Shown: positions 19,060 through 27,658, counted from the first letter of the stretch. The stretch: DNA of 64,000 nt from Gemmatimonadota bacterium (GCA_003134685.1 PLCA01000002.1:545894-609893); one strand, 5' to 3'. The notes: generated from the sequence alone by a model not told the origin. A program made the numbers and translations.

Positions 19060-20463
19060 ATGCCGAAAACCGGCTCGAGTGCGCCACCCGCCCCACCCAA
19101 GAAAAACAACGCCAAGCCAGCCCCCGCGACACCCGCCCGGGCCTCTGCCAAGCCACCCGCCGCTGCTCCGTCAGGGAGCGCGCTCGAGGTAAAGGACACC
19201 CGCACCAGCAAGACATACAACGTGCCGGTCGCCGACGGCGCAATTCGCGCCACCGAGCTCAAGAAAATCAGAACGAACGATCCCGACGATACGGGGCTCA
19301 TGAGCTACGATCCGGCATTTCTGAACACTGCGTCGTGCCGGAGCGCCATCACTTTTATAGATGGGGACAAGGGAATACTCCGCTACCGTGGGTATCCCAT
19401 CGAGCAGCTCGCGGAGAATGCCACATTCCTCGAGGTCGCGTGGCTGCTTCGCCACGGCGACCTGCCGACCCAGCCGGAGTACGACCAGTTCACCCACGAT
19501 ATCACGTTTCACACCTACGTGCACGAGAACATGCGGAAATTCCTCGAGGGCTTCCGCTACGACGCGCATCCCATGGCGATGCTCAACAGCTCCGTCGCCG
19601 GGCTGGCGGCGTTTTATCCATCGGCGCGCAACATCTTCGACGAGACCGAGCGGAACATCTCGATCATCCGCCTGCTCGCGAAGACGCCGACGATTGCCGC
19701 GTTCTCGTATCGCCACGTGAAGGGACTTCCCTTCGTGTATCCGGACAATCGGCTCTCGTACGTCGAGAACTTCCTGTCGATGATCGCGCGCATGAGCGAG
19801 TCGAAGTATGAAGCGAACCCGGTGTTCGCTCGCGCCCTCGAGATCCTGTTCATTCTCCACGCCGACCACGAGCAGAACTGCTCGACGAGCGCGGTCCGCG
19901 GAGTTGGTTCCTCGCACGTCGATCCCTTCTCCGCGATCTCTGCCGGAGTCGCCGCGCTGTTCGGCCCGCTGCATGGCGGCGCCAACGAGCAGGTTCTCCG
20001 CATGATCAGTGAGATCGGGAGCGTCAAGAACGTCCCCAAATTCATCGAGACGGTGAAGAGCGGCGAAGGCGGGAGGCTCATGGGGTTCGGCCACCGCGTC
20101 TACAAGAGCTACGATCCGCGCGCCAAGATCGTGAAGAAGCTGGCCGACGAAATATTCAAGGTCGTGGGCGTCGACAAGGATCTCGAGATCGCGCTGGAGC
20201 TGGAGCGGATCGCGCTGTCCGACGATTACTTCACGTCGCGCAAGCTGTACCCGAACGTCGATTTCTACACGGGACTGATCTACCGCTCGATGGCGTTCCC
20301 AACCGATTTCTTCACGGTGCTGTTCGCGATCGGCCGCATGCCGGGCTGGCTCGCCCAGTGGGAGGAGATGCTGCTGGACAAGGAGCAGAAGATCTCTCGG
20401 CCGCGCCAGATATACACGGGGGCGCCGGAGAGGCCGTTCCGGAGCATGCTCAAGGCGAAGTAG
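19060..20463 (+). CDS. gltA: Citrate synthase
   Basis: 467-aa citrate synthase, the entry enzyme of the TCA cycle (acetyl-CoA + oxaloacetate). Key motifs: RSAITFIDGDKGILRYRGYPI near the N-terminus, LHGGANEQVL with an active-site His, and GFGHRVYKSYDPRA with the second His and Arg. About 45 extra N-terminal residues, rich in Ala, Pro and Lys, precede the catalytic core; this low-complexity tail is unusual. ATG 19060 is supported by a GGAGAACAGG ribosome site. Monocistronic, divergent from the small membrane protein. Confidence 0.97.
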   Translation: MPKTGSSAPPAPPKKNNAKPAPATPARASAKPPAAAPSGSALEVKDTRTSKTYNVPVADGAIRATELKKIRTNDPDDTGLMSYDPAFLNTASCRSAITFIDGDKGILRYRGYPIEQLAENATFLEVAWLLRHGDLPTQPEYDQFTHDITFHTYVHENMRKFLEGFRYDAHPMAMLNSSVAGLAAFYPSARNIFDETERNISIIRLLAKTPTIAAFSYRHVKGLPFVYPDNRLSYVENFLSMIARMSESKYEANPVFARALEILFILHADHEQNCSTSAVRGVGSSHVDPFSAISAGVAALFGPLHGGANEQVLRMISEIGSVKNVPKFIETVKSGEGGRLMGFGHRVYKSYDPRAKIVKKLADEIFKVVGVDKDLEIALELERIALSDDYFTSRKLYPNVDFYTGLIYRSMAFPTDFFTVLFAIGRMPGWLAQWEEMLLDKEQKISRPRQIYTGAPERPFRSMLKAK

Positions 20464-20484
20464 CGTTTTGTTTGTACTAAGTAA

Positions 20485-21000
20485 CTAGACCGACGTCGCG
20501 AACTCCCGCACTCCTTCTGCCGCGAGCAACGCCTTCTTAACACCGGGCAGCCCGCTGTACCCGCCGATCGAGCCGTCGCTCATCACGACGCGATGGCACG
20601 GCACCACTACCGCGACTGGATTCGCCCCACATGCCTGCGCCACCGCACGCGTCGCTTTTGGCCGCTTGATGGCCTGCGCGACATCGAGATAGGTCCGCGT
20701 CTTACCGGCCGGAATTGCCAGAAGCTCGTTCCACACTTCACGCTGAAACTCCGTGCCCCGCAGATCGAGCGGCAGCGCGCTGTCGAGTTTGCGACCGGCG
20801 ATTCGCTCCCGGACGGTATCGAGTGCTCGTTTGAGCGCCACATCGTCGCGCGCTACCTCCGACTTTGGAAATCGCGCACGCAGGTAGTCCTCTGCCCCCG
20901 CGTCGGATTCGCGCAGGCTGACGACACACACGCCTTTGGTCGTGGCCGCGACAAGCACCCTTCCAAGCGGGCTCGCCCCAGTCGTGAATTTGATTTCCAT
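20485..21000 (-). CDS. ogt: Methylated-DNA-[protein]-cysteine S-methyltransferase
   Basis: 171-aa suicide alkyltransferase repairing O6-alkylguanine. The C-terminal domain carries FQREVWNELLAIPAGKTRTY, ATRAVAQACGANP (Arg finger and helix-turn-helix) and the acceptor VPCHRVV, with SIGGYSGLPGVK following. No Ada metal-binding or AraC domain, so it is the constitutive Ogt/MGMT type. ATG 21000 is preferred over the upstream ATG at 21105 because GGGGA stands before it and the family N-terminus starts here. Convergent with gltA, 21 bases apart. Confidence 0.95.
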   Translation of the reverse strand: MEIKFTTGASPLGRVLVAATTKGVCVVSLRESDAGAEDYLRARFPKSEVARDDVALKRALDTVRERIAGRKLDSALPLDLRGTEFQREVWNELLAIPAGKTRTYLDVAQAIKRPKATRAVAQACGANPVAVVVPCHRVVMSDGSIGGYSGLPGVKKALLAAEGVREFATSV

Positions 21001-21182
21001 TTTGCTTTCCCCTGTTGATGCTAGACAGTATGCTGAGGCGACGACAACTCTGCCAGCCTTCAACATGGACCCCTCATTCCGAATGTCATCGCAATCTTTC
21101 GCCATGACTCTGCTCAGCCTGAAGGACGAGCTTCCCCAGCAACCAGCCCTGACACGGCCATGTTAATGCTACATTCACTGAC

Positions 21183-21644
21183 GTGGACTGGTTCGTTAGA
21201 CGATTCATAAAGTCGGCGCTGGCGTGGCTCGGCATGGGAGTCACCCTGGGTGTCGCAATGGCCGCGCATCCAATGTGGATCATTTATCGGCCGGCGCACG
21301 TGCACATGAATCTCCTTGGATTTGTCACGATGATGATCTTTGGAGTGGCTTACCATGTCGTGCCACGCTTTTTCGGGCACCCGCTTTACAGCAAGAGGCT
21401 GGCTGGCGGCCATTGGTGGTTCTCGAACGTTGGGCTTGCGTTGATGGTCGTAGGATTCTTCATGGCGCCACATGTCGGAGAGCGGAGCGTCCCCGTCCTC
21501 GCAACAGGGGGCGTGCTCAGCGCGCTCGGCGCTTTCGCATTCATCTTCAACATCTGGCGCACGATTGACGGGCCGACGACGCTCCGCCGGATCGAGGATA
21601 CGCCAGCATCGCGGCGCCCTCCGCTCGTGCCGGGCGATTCCTAG
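21183..21644 (+). CDS. Mini heme-copper-oxidase subunit I-like membrane protein, paralogue A
   Basis: 153 aa with four membrane helices. RPAHVHMNLLGFVTMMIFGVAYHVVPRFFG carries His residues placed like those of helices in NorB/CcoN subunit I, so heme binding is plausible, but the copper and proton-channel helices of a full oxidase are absent. The homologous gene at 21677 lies convergently 32 bases away. GTG start. Proteins of this sort are often found with nitrosative-stress and low-oxygen genes, which suits this region. Heme binding is inference. Confidence 0.7.
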   Translation: MDWFVRRFIKSALAWLGMGVTLGVAMAAHPMWIIYRPAHVHMNLLGFVTMMIFGVAYHVVPRFFGHPLYSKRLAGGHWWFSNVGLALMVVGFFMAPHVGERSVPVLATGGVLSALGAFAFIFNIWRTIDGPTTLRRIEDTPASRRPPLVPGDS

Positions 21645-21676
21645 GTCTCGACGCTGAGAATTCCGATTAATTGAGT

Positions 21677-22132
21677 TTAGAACTTCTCGCCCTTCGCTTC
21701 TCGAATGTGGCTTCCGGCGGAGCGGATTCGGGGCCACATCGTAAAAAAGAAAAGCGCAATTCCTGCGAACTGCGCCAGGCCACCAATTACGACGGCCGAT
21801 CGCAGCCACAGAGCCGCGGAGTACCCCCGCGCCAGTTCGCCCACGACACGTCCGCCCGTCCCGATCGTGAGAAGCCAGTAAGCAGCAGCGGCCAACCTCG
21901 GGTCATACTGCTGCTCGCCGCGTTCAGCGCGCGGAAAGAGCCAGAGCGCCACACCCAGGATCATCATCATCACGAAGCCCACCAGAATCGCGTGGGTGTG
22001 CGCACTTACCTCGTACAGACTTGGGGACCGCAGGAATATCTCGCGTCGAATCAGTATCCTGGTTCCGATCGCGAGTCCGAGGACCAAAAATGCGATGGCG
22101 GTCTTGATGTAGCGGCGGACGAGTGAATGCAC
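21677..22132 (-). CDS. Mini heme-copper-oxidase subunit I-like membrane protein, paralogue B
   Basis: 151 aa, four helices. The N-terminus VRRYIKTAIAFLVLGLAIG aligns with paralogue A (VRRFIKSALAWLGMGVTLG), and SAHTHAILVGFVMMMILGVALWLFPR aligns with its His-rich helix region. The second His position in A (YHVVP) is Leu/Trp here, so ligand sets may differ. Convergent with A and 37 bases upstream of the VIT-type transporter gene. The function is not known; a heme or NO-related role is inferred from the family pattern. Confidence 0.7.
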   Translation of the reverse strand: MHSLVRRYIKTAIAFLVLGLAIGTRILIRREIFLRSPSLYEVSAHTHAILVGFVMMMILGVALWLFPRAERGEQQYDPRLAAAAYWLLTIGTGGRVVGELARGYSAALWLRSAVVIGGLAQFAGIALFFFTMWPRIRSAGSHIREAKGEKF

Positions 22133-22169
22133 GATTCAAAATGTCCCAAAACGGTCTTCTGTTCCAGGT

Positions 22170-22865
22170 TCAGGAAATCCAGCGGGCGATTCCAAATGCG
22201 GCAATAGCCGCAAGGCCTCCGATCACGCTCGTCTGGAGTGCGCTCCGCAAAACGGGGACGCCGGTGAATTTCCCCTTCACTCCGCCAAAGACGGCCAGCG
22301 CGATGAGCGTGACGATCACCGACAGGCGCAACGCTGTGCGCGCGTCCGGGAGCAACAGGTAGGCACTGAGGGGGATGATTCCGCCCACCGCGTACGCGAG
22401 CGCGATCGTCAGAGCGCTCTTCCAGGCGCGACTCGGCTGCGGCTCTTCGAGGCCGAGCTCGAAGCGCATCATGAATGCTACCCAGTCTTTCGGTCGCTGT
22501 CGGAGCGACTGAACGACAGAGGAGCTCTCACCATCCGAGAGCCCGTAACTTCGGAAAATGTCGGCGACCTCCTTTGCTTCGGCCTCCGGAATGCGCGTGA
22601 TCTCATCCTGCTCGCGCGCCACTTCGTGTGCATAGTGCTCGGCGTCGCCCCGTGCCGCGAGATAGCCTCCGAGGCCCATTGCAATCGAGCCGGCTGCGAT
22701 CTCGGCGAAACCGGCAGTGACGATGAGGCGGGACTGCGCGATCGCCCCGGTTAGACCTGCGGCCAGGGCGAACGGCACTGTCAACCCGTCGGACATCCCG
22801 ATTACGACGTCGCGTACGGCATCACTCGAGGTGAAGTGCTTCTCAACGTGCGGAGTCAACGGCAC
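22170..22865 (-). CDS. VIT1/CCC1-family iron/manganese transporter
   Basis: 231 aa, about five membrane helices. The N-terminus has VRDVVIGMSDGLTVPFALAAGLTGA, the hallmark first helix with metal-binding Asp, then SIAMGLGGYLAARGDAEHYAHEVAREQDEI, whose amphipathic acidic stretch is the cytosolic metal-binding domain of the family, and FELGLEEPQPSRAWKSALTIALAYAVGGIIPLSAY. It should move Fe(II) or Mn(II) out of the cytoplasm. No ferritin domain is fused. Ends a run of minus-strand genes and lies next to the heme-protein-like paralogues. Confidence 0.92.
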   Translation of the reverse strand: MPLTPHVEKHFTSSDAVRDVVIGMSDGLTVPFALAAGLTGAIAQSRLIVTAGFAEIAAGSIAMGLGGYLAARGDAEHYAHEVAREQDEITRIPEAEAKEVADIFRSYGLSDGESSSVVQSLRQRPKDWVAFMMRFELGLEEPQPSRAWKSALTIALAYAVGGIIPLSAYLLLPDARTALRLSVIVTLIALAVFGGVKGKFTGVPVLRSALQTSVIGGLAAIAAFGIARWIS

Positions 22866-22896
22866 TAATACTATCTGATTGAGGCGAGCCTTACGC

Positions 22897-23868
22897 TCAG
22901 GCCGGAATCAAATCCGCTCTGACTCCATCCTCGGCCGGCGCCTCTTGCATTTCCACGACGCTGTCCGGCTTGAGCACGAGCATCGACATACTAGCCGAAT
23001 GCATTACGGCGGTAGCGACACTGCCACGAAGCATTCGGGCGAGCCCGCCGCGGCCGTGCGTCGCGATCGCAATCAGATCGGCCCGCTGCCGGCCAGCAAA
23101 ATCGCCAATGGCGCTGGCTATGTTCTCGCCGATGACGACATCTGTCGTCACTGCCATGCCATTCCGGCGGAGCTTGCTGGCGATGCGGAAGAGGTATGAC
23201 CGCGCGTCCGCGATGTCCTTGTCCCACCAGGGCAGGCTGGGATCGACGATCTCCTTCTGCGCGTGCGATTGTGGAATGAGAACGTTGAGCAGGGTGATCT
23301 CGGCTTCCTCGATCGACGCCAGCGCCATTACGCGTGGAAGAATCTGCTCGGCCAGCGTGGATCCATCGAGCGGTACAACGATGCGCTTGAATGCTTCATT
23401 GATCTGCGGATTCAGATAGCTCGTCGGCGGCTTCACGACCAGGATGGGAATCGTCGTATGGCGGATCAGCGAGTCCGTCACGCTTCCAAGCGTGAACCTG
23501 GAAAAGCCGCTGCGTCCGTGAGTGCTGATTACTATCAGGTCGACGTCGTGACGCCGAGCGTACCCCTCGAGGACTTCGGCGACCGGCCCGGTGTGCAGAT
23601 CGATGGTGATGATGGCTTTCGATGTAGCCCTGCACTCTGCCGCCAGCGCGTATAGCTCGCTCAATGCTCTGTCACGCTCGCTGACCACGAGCTCGGCTGC
23701 GACGGCCAGGCCATCGGCTGCCGTTGCCATCCCGAAGAAGGAGCCCGTTCCGAGCACGCGCACAAGCTGGATCTTCGCGTCGCAACGTTCCGCAATCCTG
23801 AGTGCAACCCGGATCGCTTCGCGGTCGAACCCCGATCCATCGGTCGGGACCATGATCACCTTGTACAT
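22897..23868 (-). CDS. Universal stress protein, two UspA domains
   Basis: 323 aa with two tandem UspA folds. The first starts YKVIMVPTDGSGFD and has the ATP-binding loop DLIVISTHGRSGFSRFTLGSVTDSLI; the second starts FKRIVVPLDGSTLAEQIL and has DLIAIATHGRGGLARMLRGS. Both keep G-x2-G-x9-G(S/T), so nucleotide binding is likely. ATG 23868 has a perfect AAGGAG before it. Closest to the two-domain USP at 45463 in this window. A copy of the candidate regulon motif lies about 100 bases upstream (23966-23994). Confidence 0.93.
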   Translation of the reverse strand: MYKVIMVPTDGSGFDREAIRVALRIAERCDAKIQLVRVLGTGSFFGMATAADGLAVAAELVVSERDRALSELYALAAECRATSKAIITIDLHTGPVAEVLEGYARRHDVDLIVISTHGRSGFSRFTLGSVTDSLIRHTTIPILVVKPPTSYLNPQINEAFKRIVVPLDGSTLAEQILPRVMALASIEEAEITLLNVLIPQSHAQKEIVDPSLPWWDKDIADARSYLFRIASKLRRNGMAVTTDVVIGENIASAIGDFAGRQRADLIAIATHGRGGLARMLRGSVATAVMHSASMSMLVLKPDSVVEMQEAPAEDGVRADLIPA

Positions 23869-23965
23869 ACAGACTCCTTGTGATTGCACGCTCGTATCTC
23901 GCGGCGCGAATGCGCCCCGGTGCATGCAATCTCGACACAATGAGGAGGGAGCTCAGTCAGTTTAA

Positions 23966-23994
23966 GGCTGATTTCTTGTCCGAGTTTCCCTGTT
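23966..23994 (-). promoter_or_regulatory. Candidate regulon motif upstream of the USP gene
   Basis: On the minus strand ACAGGGAAACTCGGAC followed by AAGAAATCAG, a degraded copy of the motif shared with 33684 and 33791. It ends about 98 bases before the ATG at 23868. Confidence 0.5.
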
Positions 23995-24030
23995 TTCGCG
24001 GGGGTATTGACCTACTTCCGCGCCAACGAC

Positions 24031-24051
24031 CCCCGATTCGCGGGTTCGGGG
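24031..24051 (-). terminator. Hairpin downstream of the cytochrome c gene
   Basis: CCCCGA and TCGGGG form a 6-bp stem with a 9-base loop about 25 bases past the stop of the cytochrome c gene. No U-tract follows, so it may be a weak terminator or mRNA end-stabilising structure. Confidence 0.35.
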
Positions 24052-24076
24052 TATGTCGCCCGCGGTTTAAAGCTCT

Positions 24077-24460
24077 TTACGGTTTGACCTTGCCTTGGCC
24101 GACCGACCAGACGTACGACGCCACAGCCAGTGCCTGCGCGGGCGTAATTCCGCCGGGGTAAGCAACCATAAGAGTAGACGGCACGCCGTGCGTCGCCACG
24201 CGGTAGATCTGCGCGAATTCGCCGTTCTTGGCATCTCTCCAGGCGTGCGGCTTCAAAGTCGGAGCGATCTGCGTCCCTTCGAGTTTTTGGCCGTGACACG
24301 CAAAGCATGTCCCTTGGCCGTGAAAGATCGCCCGACCCAGTTCCACCGTTGCCGGGGTGATCGCGCTGGTGTCGGGCTGCTGCGCGCCCTGTGGACGCAG
24401 CGCCAGTGCGCCGGCACCGGCGAACATCACTGTCGCCACCGCCAGAAGGAGCGGTCTCAT
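24077..24460 (-). CDS. Small periplasmic monoheme cytochrome c
   Basis: 127 aa. Signal peptide (RPLLLAVATVMFAGAGALAL) followed by one heme site CFACHG in ELGRAIFHGQGTCFACHGQK and a likely Met ligand in VPSTLMVAYPGG, then a class I cytochrome c C-terminal helix (TPAQALAVASYVWSV). Soluble or loosely bound electron carrier in the periplasm. ATG 24460 is picked because the signal peptide begins there; the longer reading has no sense as a leader. Transcribed with the DoxX and cytochrome-porin genes just upstream, so it may pass electrons to or from that outer-membrane protein. Confidence 0.85.
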   Translation of the reverse strand: MRPLLLAVATVMFAGAGALALRPQGAQQPDTSAITPATVELGRAIFHGQGTCFACHGQKLEGTQIAPTLKPHAWRDAKNGEFAQIYRVATHGVPSTLMVAYPGGITPAQALAVASYVWSVGQGKVKP

Positions 24461-24497
24461 TGCCGTGCGCAAAGGCCCCGGATCCCAATCGCCGGCA

Positions 24498-24917
24498 TCA
24501 AACCGTCGGAGATCGGTGCCATATCTCTTCGGCCGACATTCGACCCGGTCCATTCAACGCGAACGTGAGGCACGCGCCGAGAAGCGTGAGCTCGAACTCA
24601 TAGCCATATGGCGCGAAGAAGCCACCATGAAATCGCGCGACGAGTATGGCGACAACCATCTCAAAGGCCAGTAGAGCGCCAGCCAGTCGGGTAAATACCC
24701 CGAGAAGGATCGCCAATCCTCCGAGCAATTCAACCGCGATCACGACGGCCGCGGACACAGATGGCAGCGGCAGTCCGAGCTTTCCCATAATGTCCGTGGT
24801 TCCGCCGATGCCGAAGACGAAGAGCTTTTGCGCGCCGTGCATCAAGAACACGAGTCCAACCACGATCCGCAGTGGCAGCATCCCCCACTTGGCGAATCGG
24901 GCGCCAGTGTATTTCAT
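24498..24917 (-). CDS. DoxX family membrane protein
   Basis: 139 aa, four membrane helices. Typical DoxX pattern: LPLRIVVGLVFLMHGAQKL, then GLPLPSVSAAVVIAVELLGGLAILLG and FEMVVAILVARFHGGFF. Family members relate to the DoxD/DoxA thiosulfate:quinone oxidoreductase or to mycobacterial oxidoreductase partners, but most have no proven role. Sits between a porin-cytochrome gene and a cytochrome c gene, which favours a redox function. ORF limits are clear. Confidence 0.85.
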   Translation of the reverse strand: MKYTGARFAKWGMLPLRIVVGLVFLMHGAQKLFVFGIGGTTDIMGKLGLPLPSVSAAVVIAVELLGGLAILLGVFTRLAGALLAFEMVVAILVARFHGGFFAPYGYEFELTLLGACLTFALNGPGRMSAEEIWHRSPTV

Positions 24918-24974
24918 CTCACTTCTCCGAGTTGTGACGTGATTTTTCGCTGATAGAGACGCAGACGTCTCCTG

Positions 24975-26450
24975 CTAGAACGCCACCCACGAATACAGGA
25001 AGAGTGTGTTGTTGTCCGTGGCCTTGCGACCGGCGGCGTCGTAATCGTTTGATGCGCCATTAAACATGTTGTAGAACACGTACTGAAGTCCGAATCGCAT
25101 ATTCTGCCATGGGTTGACCGTGAGTTCTCCGATTTCTCCTCTCGAGTTCGGGCTGCCCGTGCGACTGCCAGTGACGGATGCCGGAGCAAAGATTACGGCG
25201 TCGCTCGTGCCCGTCGTCTGGAAGTACCCAGCGGTCAGTCCGTAACGCAGGCTCGGCTCCAACGTAAGATTGGTCCGAAACGTGGAAAGCGTCTCGTGCA
25301 GATTTGCGGCTTCTGGTGGTGCCGCGGCAGCGAACGCGGAAAGAGTCTGGCTCTCGTGAATGAACGCCGCGCGTCCAATCCACATGCCGATCTTGGCCTG
25401 ATGCTCGATCTGCGCATCAATCGCCGCGTCGGTGTAGTTGTTCGTTGGCCCGCTCACGCCCTGCGGATACAAGCGCGCCGCGAAGCCGTACGTCCCGATC
25501 ATCCCATATGTGGAGGGCCAGGCGTGCTGTAGGGCGACCCTCCAATACGGGATTACGCCCTTCGTTACGTTTGTAGCGGTCCCGTCGAGTGGCTCGGTTG
25601 CGCCCTGCGGCGCGGATCTGTAGGCGGTGAGTTCGGTGTACAGCATGTCGTTGTACAACGAGTAGGCGCCGAGCCCCGCTACCTGCTGCCCAAGCGCGCC
25701 ATCGATGAGCGTGCTCGCCGCGGGAGATGGAGCGACGTCGGAGCTCATGAACGGGAAGCTCCATGCGGGCGCAGTATTCCACGGATCCTGGACGGTCGGA
25801 TTGTTGTGCAAGGTGAAACCGAAGAGCACGTCGCGGTTTGCTACGGTCACATGCTTCGCCCAGCGCAGATCGACGTTGTCGATGCCGATCCCGCCATCGG
25901 CTGCCGCGTAAGTGAACTGGCTGAATATTCCGACGTGTGGCGTGATCTGTCCCGCGAGGAAAATACTGAGTTGTTGCGGGAAGCTCACGGTCCCATTCTG
26001 CGCTCCCGGTTGGGCCCGCGAAGTTTGCGTCAGACCCGTCACGACCATGGCAGCCAAGGGCGGAATCGTAGCCAGCTTGAGTGATTCCCGACCGACGCTG
26101 TCGCCGGGTTGGCCAATCGTAGGCAGACCGGTGAGTGTGTAGCCATTGAGCTTGAACATTCGCCCGAATGGAGTGAGCTGCGGGAACTGGTAGTGGCAGG
26201 CGCTACACGCCAGTCCGGTTTGACGCGAAAAGCTCGGAACGAAAATCTTCGCAAGCGCCGCATAGAGCGAAGCTGGAGCTACTGTATGACTGGCGGGAAA
26301 GCCAGGGATCGCATCGGCGCGACCGGCCCTTGTCGATATTGGCTGTCGGCTCGCGCTGCCGGGAAGAGCGCTCGCTGCGCCGGAGAACATGCTCAATGCG
26401 AAAAGCGCGAATACAACGGTGATTCTGAAATGGCCAGGCATCCGGCGCAT
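24975..26450 (-). CDS. Outer-membrane monoheme cytochrome-porin fusion (Cyc2-like architecture)
   Basis: About 491 aa. Signal peptide, then one heme motif in PSFSRQTGLACSACHYQFP followed by QLTPFGRMFKLNGYTL, after which the sequence is a run of amphipathic beta strands ending LFLYSWVAF, with the terminal Phe of outer-membrane barrels. Cyc2 (Fe(II)-oxidising outer-membrane cytochrome) has this order and length: N-terminal CxxCH plus a 16-strand barrel. Other related cytochrome-barrel proteins are annotated only as cytochrome c, so Fe(II) oxidation is not shown. Start codon uncertain among ATGs at 26456, 26450 and 26441. A motif copy stands about 100 bases upstream (26547). Confidence 0.75.
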   Translation of the reverse strand: MRRMPGHFRITVVFALFALSMFSGAASALPGSASRQPISTRAGRADAIPGFPASHTVAPASLYAALAKIFVPSFSRQTGLACSACHYQFPQLTPFGRMFKLNGYTLTGLPTIGQPGDSVGRESLKLATIPPLAAMVVTGLTQTSRAQPGAQNGTVSFPQQLSIFLAGQITPHVGIFSQFTYAAADGGIGIDNVDLRWAKHVTVANRDVLFGFTLHNNPTVQDPWNTAPAWSFPFMSSDVAPSPAASTLIDGALGQQVAGLGAYSLYNDMLYTELTAYRSAPQGATEPLDGTATNVTKGVIPYWRVALQHAWPSTYGMIGTYGFAARLYPQGVSGPTNNYTDAAIDAQIEHQAKIGMWIGRAAFIHESQTLSAFAAAAPPEAANLHETLSTFRTNLTLEPSLRYGLTAGYFQTTGTSDAVIFAPASVTGSRTGSPNSRGEIGELTVNPWQNMRFGLQYVFYNMFNGASNDYDAAGRKATDNNTLFLYSWVAF

Positions 26451-26546
26451 GCACATGGAGCAATCCGTGAACAGGAAGGAAAGACTCGACCTGCGGGCGT
26501 ATTCGCGCCAGCGCGTTAACGTAATCGCGAGGCGCTCTCTCACACT

Positions 26547-26565
26547 GTAAGGGAATCCCTGATTC
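26547..26565. promoter_or_regulatory. Candidate regulon motif, palindromic copy
   Basis: GTAAGGGAATCCCTGA; the core AGGGA(A/T)TCCCT reads the same on both strands. About 100 bases upstream of the cytochrome-porin gene at 26450. Confidence 0.5.
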
Positions 26566-26694
26566 GATTGGTTGCCGTTCACGTGCTCGCCGTGTAGGAG
26601 GCATTACAATCGGGCGGATTACAACAACACCGTCGAAGAAGGCGAGCATTGAGCGCAACGATGCGTTGCGCCTGAAACCATTGCGAAAGAACCG

Positions 26695-27525
26695 TTACGG
26701 AAGGGGCTGCGTCTCCTTACAGCGCGTGTTTTGAGAAGCGATGGTCAGTACCGCGGTTCCGACCACCGGCATGGTGCTCTCGATTCTCGCCGGAAGTCTG
26801 CAGGCGTCATCGGTCAGATGAATCCGGATGATGCCCTCTCCTTTATAGTGCTGAGGGTCGCGTACGCGCATCTCTACCAGGATTACCCGCAACTCTCCCA
26901 TCGGAGTCGGAATCATCTCGCGGCGGATCACGGTTACGGTGGTTGGATTTCGGGCGGAGTCGAAATGGCGATCAAAGCGGTACGTCGCGCCCGGGGTCAT
27001 TGGAAGCGTGCGGATGAAATACATGAACGACAGCTCGTCGAGCGGCGTGTTGCTCAGACTCTGGCCGGTTTCTCCCTTCGCCGATTTCCACTCTTTCTGA
27101 TCGGGATAGAGGTCAATCGACTCGTCGTGACGCGCCAACGGATTCTTTTCGTGCTTGGAGAAGCGGAGCGAGGAGCCTCGAAGCGGGTCGAACCAGGATG
27201 AGCTGCTGCTGACTGCGCTGAGGAGTGCAATGCGAATCTTGGAATCGAAGCGCAGAAGATATGTGCTGGTCCCCCGGACATCGACCGGACCTTCGATCCA
27301 CATTGCCGCAGTTCCGACTTTCCCGCCGTGCGCGACGCTGACTTCGTAATTGAGCTTCTCTCCAACGGAGAAGGGCAGCGCGGCGGTCTCGGAGGGTACG
27401 CGGCCGCTGGCACAGACACCGATCACGGCGAGAGCAATGAAACCGGGTTGCCCGAGCTGGATGGCGCGGCGTACGTGTCGGGGGAATCGCGGCCCCGGTA
27501 CCTGAAGGAGATTGGTAGGTAACAT
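26695..27525 (-). CDS. DUF3108 domain protein
   Basis: 276 aa, probably exported or lipid-anchored; a hydrophobic stretch with a Cys lies near residues 28-40 (GFIALAVIGVCASG). The DUF3108 body is seen in LPFSVGEKLNYEVSVAHGGKVGTAAMWIEG, ESIDLYPDQKEW and PLDELSFMYFIRTLPM, ending with LPARIESTMPVVGTAVLTI. Members are periplasmic beta-rich proteins of unknown role. Candidate regulon motif at 27603 about 80 bases upstream. The 26583-26694 gap shows no other feature. Confidence 0.8.
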   Translation of the reverse strand: MLPTNLLQVPGPRFPRHVRRAIQLGQPGFIALAVIGVCASGRVPSETAALPFSVGEKLNYEVSVAHGGKVGTAAMWIEGPVDVRGTSTYLLRFDSKIRIALLSAVSSSSSWFDPLRGSSLRFSKHEKNPLARHDESIDLYPDQKEWKSAKGETGQSLSNTPLDELSFMYFIRTLPMTPGATYRFDRHFDSARNPTTVTVIRREMIPTPMGELRVILVEMRVRDPQHYKGEGIIRIHLTDDACRLPARIESTMPVVGTAVLTIASQNTRCKETQPLP

Positions 27526-27602
27526 CCCTCAAGATGCTGGAGCTTCGTGCGCTTGACTGTCGGGGAGCACGGTCGAATCCTGAGTGAATGGGCCGCGCTG
27601 CG

Positions 27603-27621
27603 GTGAGGGAAAGCCCTACAC
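27603..27621 (-). promoter_or_regulatory. Candidate regulon motif upstream of DUF3108 gene
   Basis: Minus strand GTAGGGCTTTCCCTCAC, nearly the same as the copy at 57904 (GTAGGGCATTCCCC). It ends 78 bases before the start at 27525. Confidence 0.55.
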
Positions 27622-27639
27622 AATTTCCGGGCGGCAGAT

Positions 27640-27658
27640 TGTAAGCGTGATGCTTACA
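27640..27658. promoter_or_regulatory. Perfect inverted repeat, probable operator
   Basis: TGTAAGC, five bases, GCTTACA: two perfect 7-bp arms. It lies in the 27526-27806 gap next to a motif copy and a TCGGGC-ATC-GCCCGA hairpin-like repeat at 27664-27678. The spacing suits a homodimeric repressor, but I do not recognise the protein family. The rest of this gap shows no gene. Confidence 0.5.

Noticed and set aside
21145..21176. ATGT/ACAT-type short inverted repeat before the mini oxidase gene, reminiscent of an NsrR site
   Set aside because: Arms of four bases only and poor fit to the NsrR consensus.
22166..22180. GTTCAGGAAATCC resembling part of the regulon motif
   Set aside because: It lies at the 3' end of the VIT-type coding region and lacks the G-rich half; probably chance.
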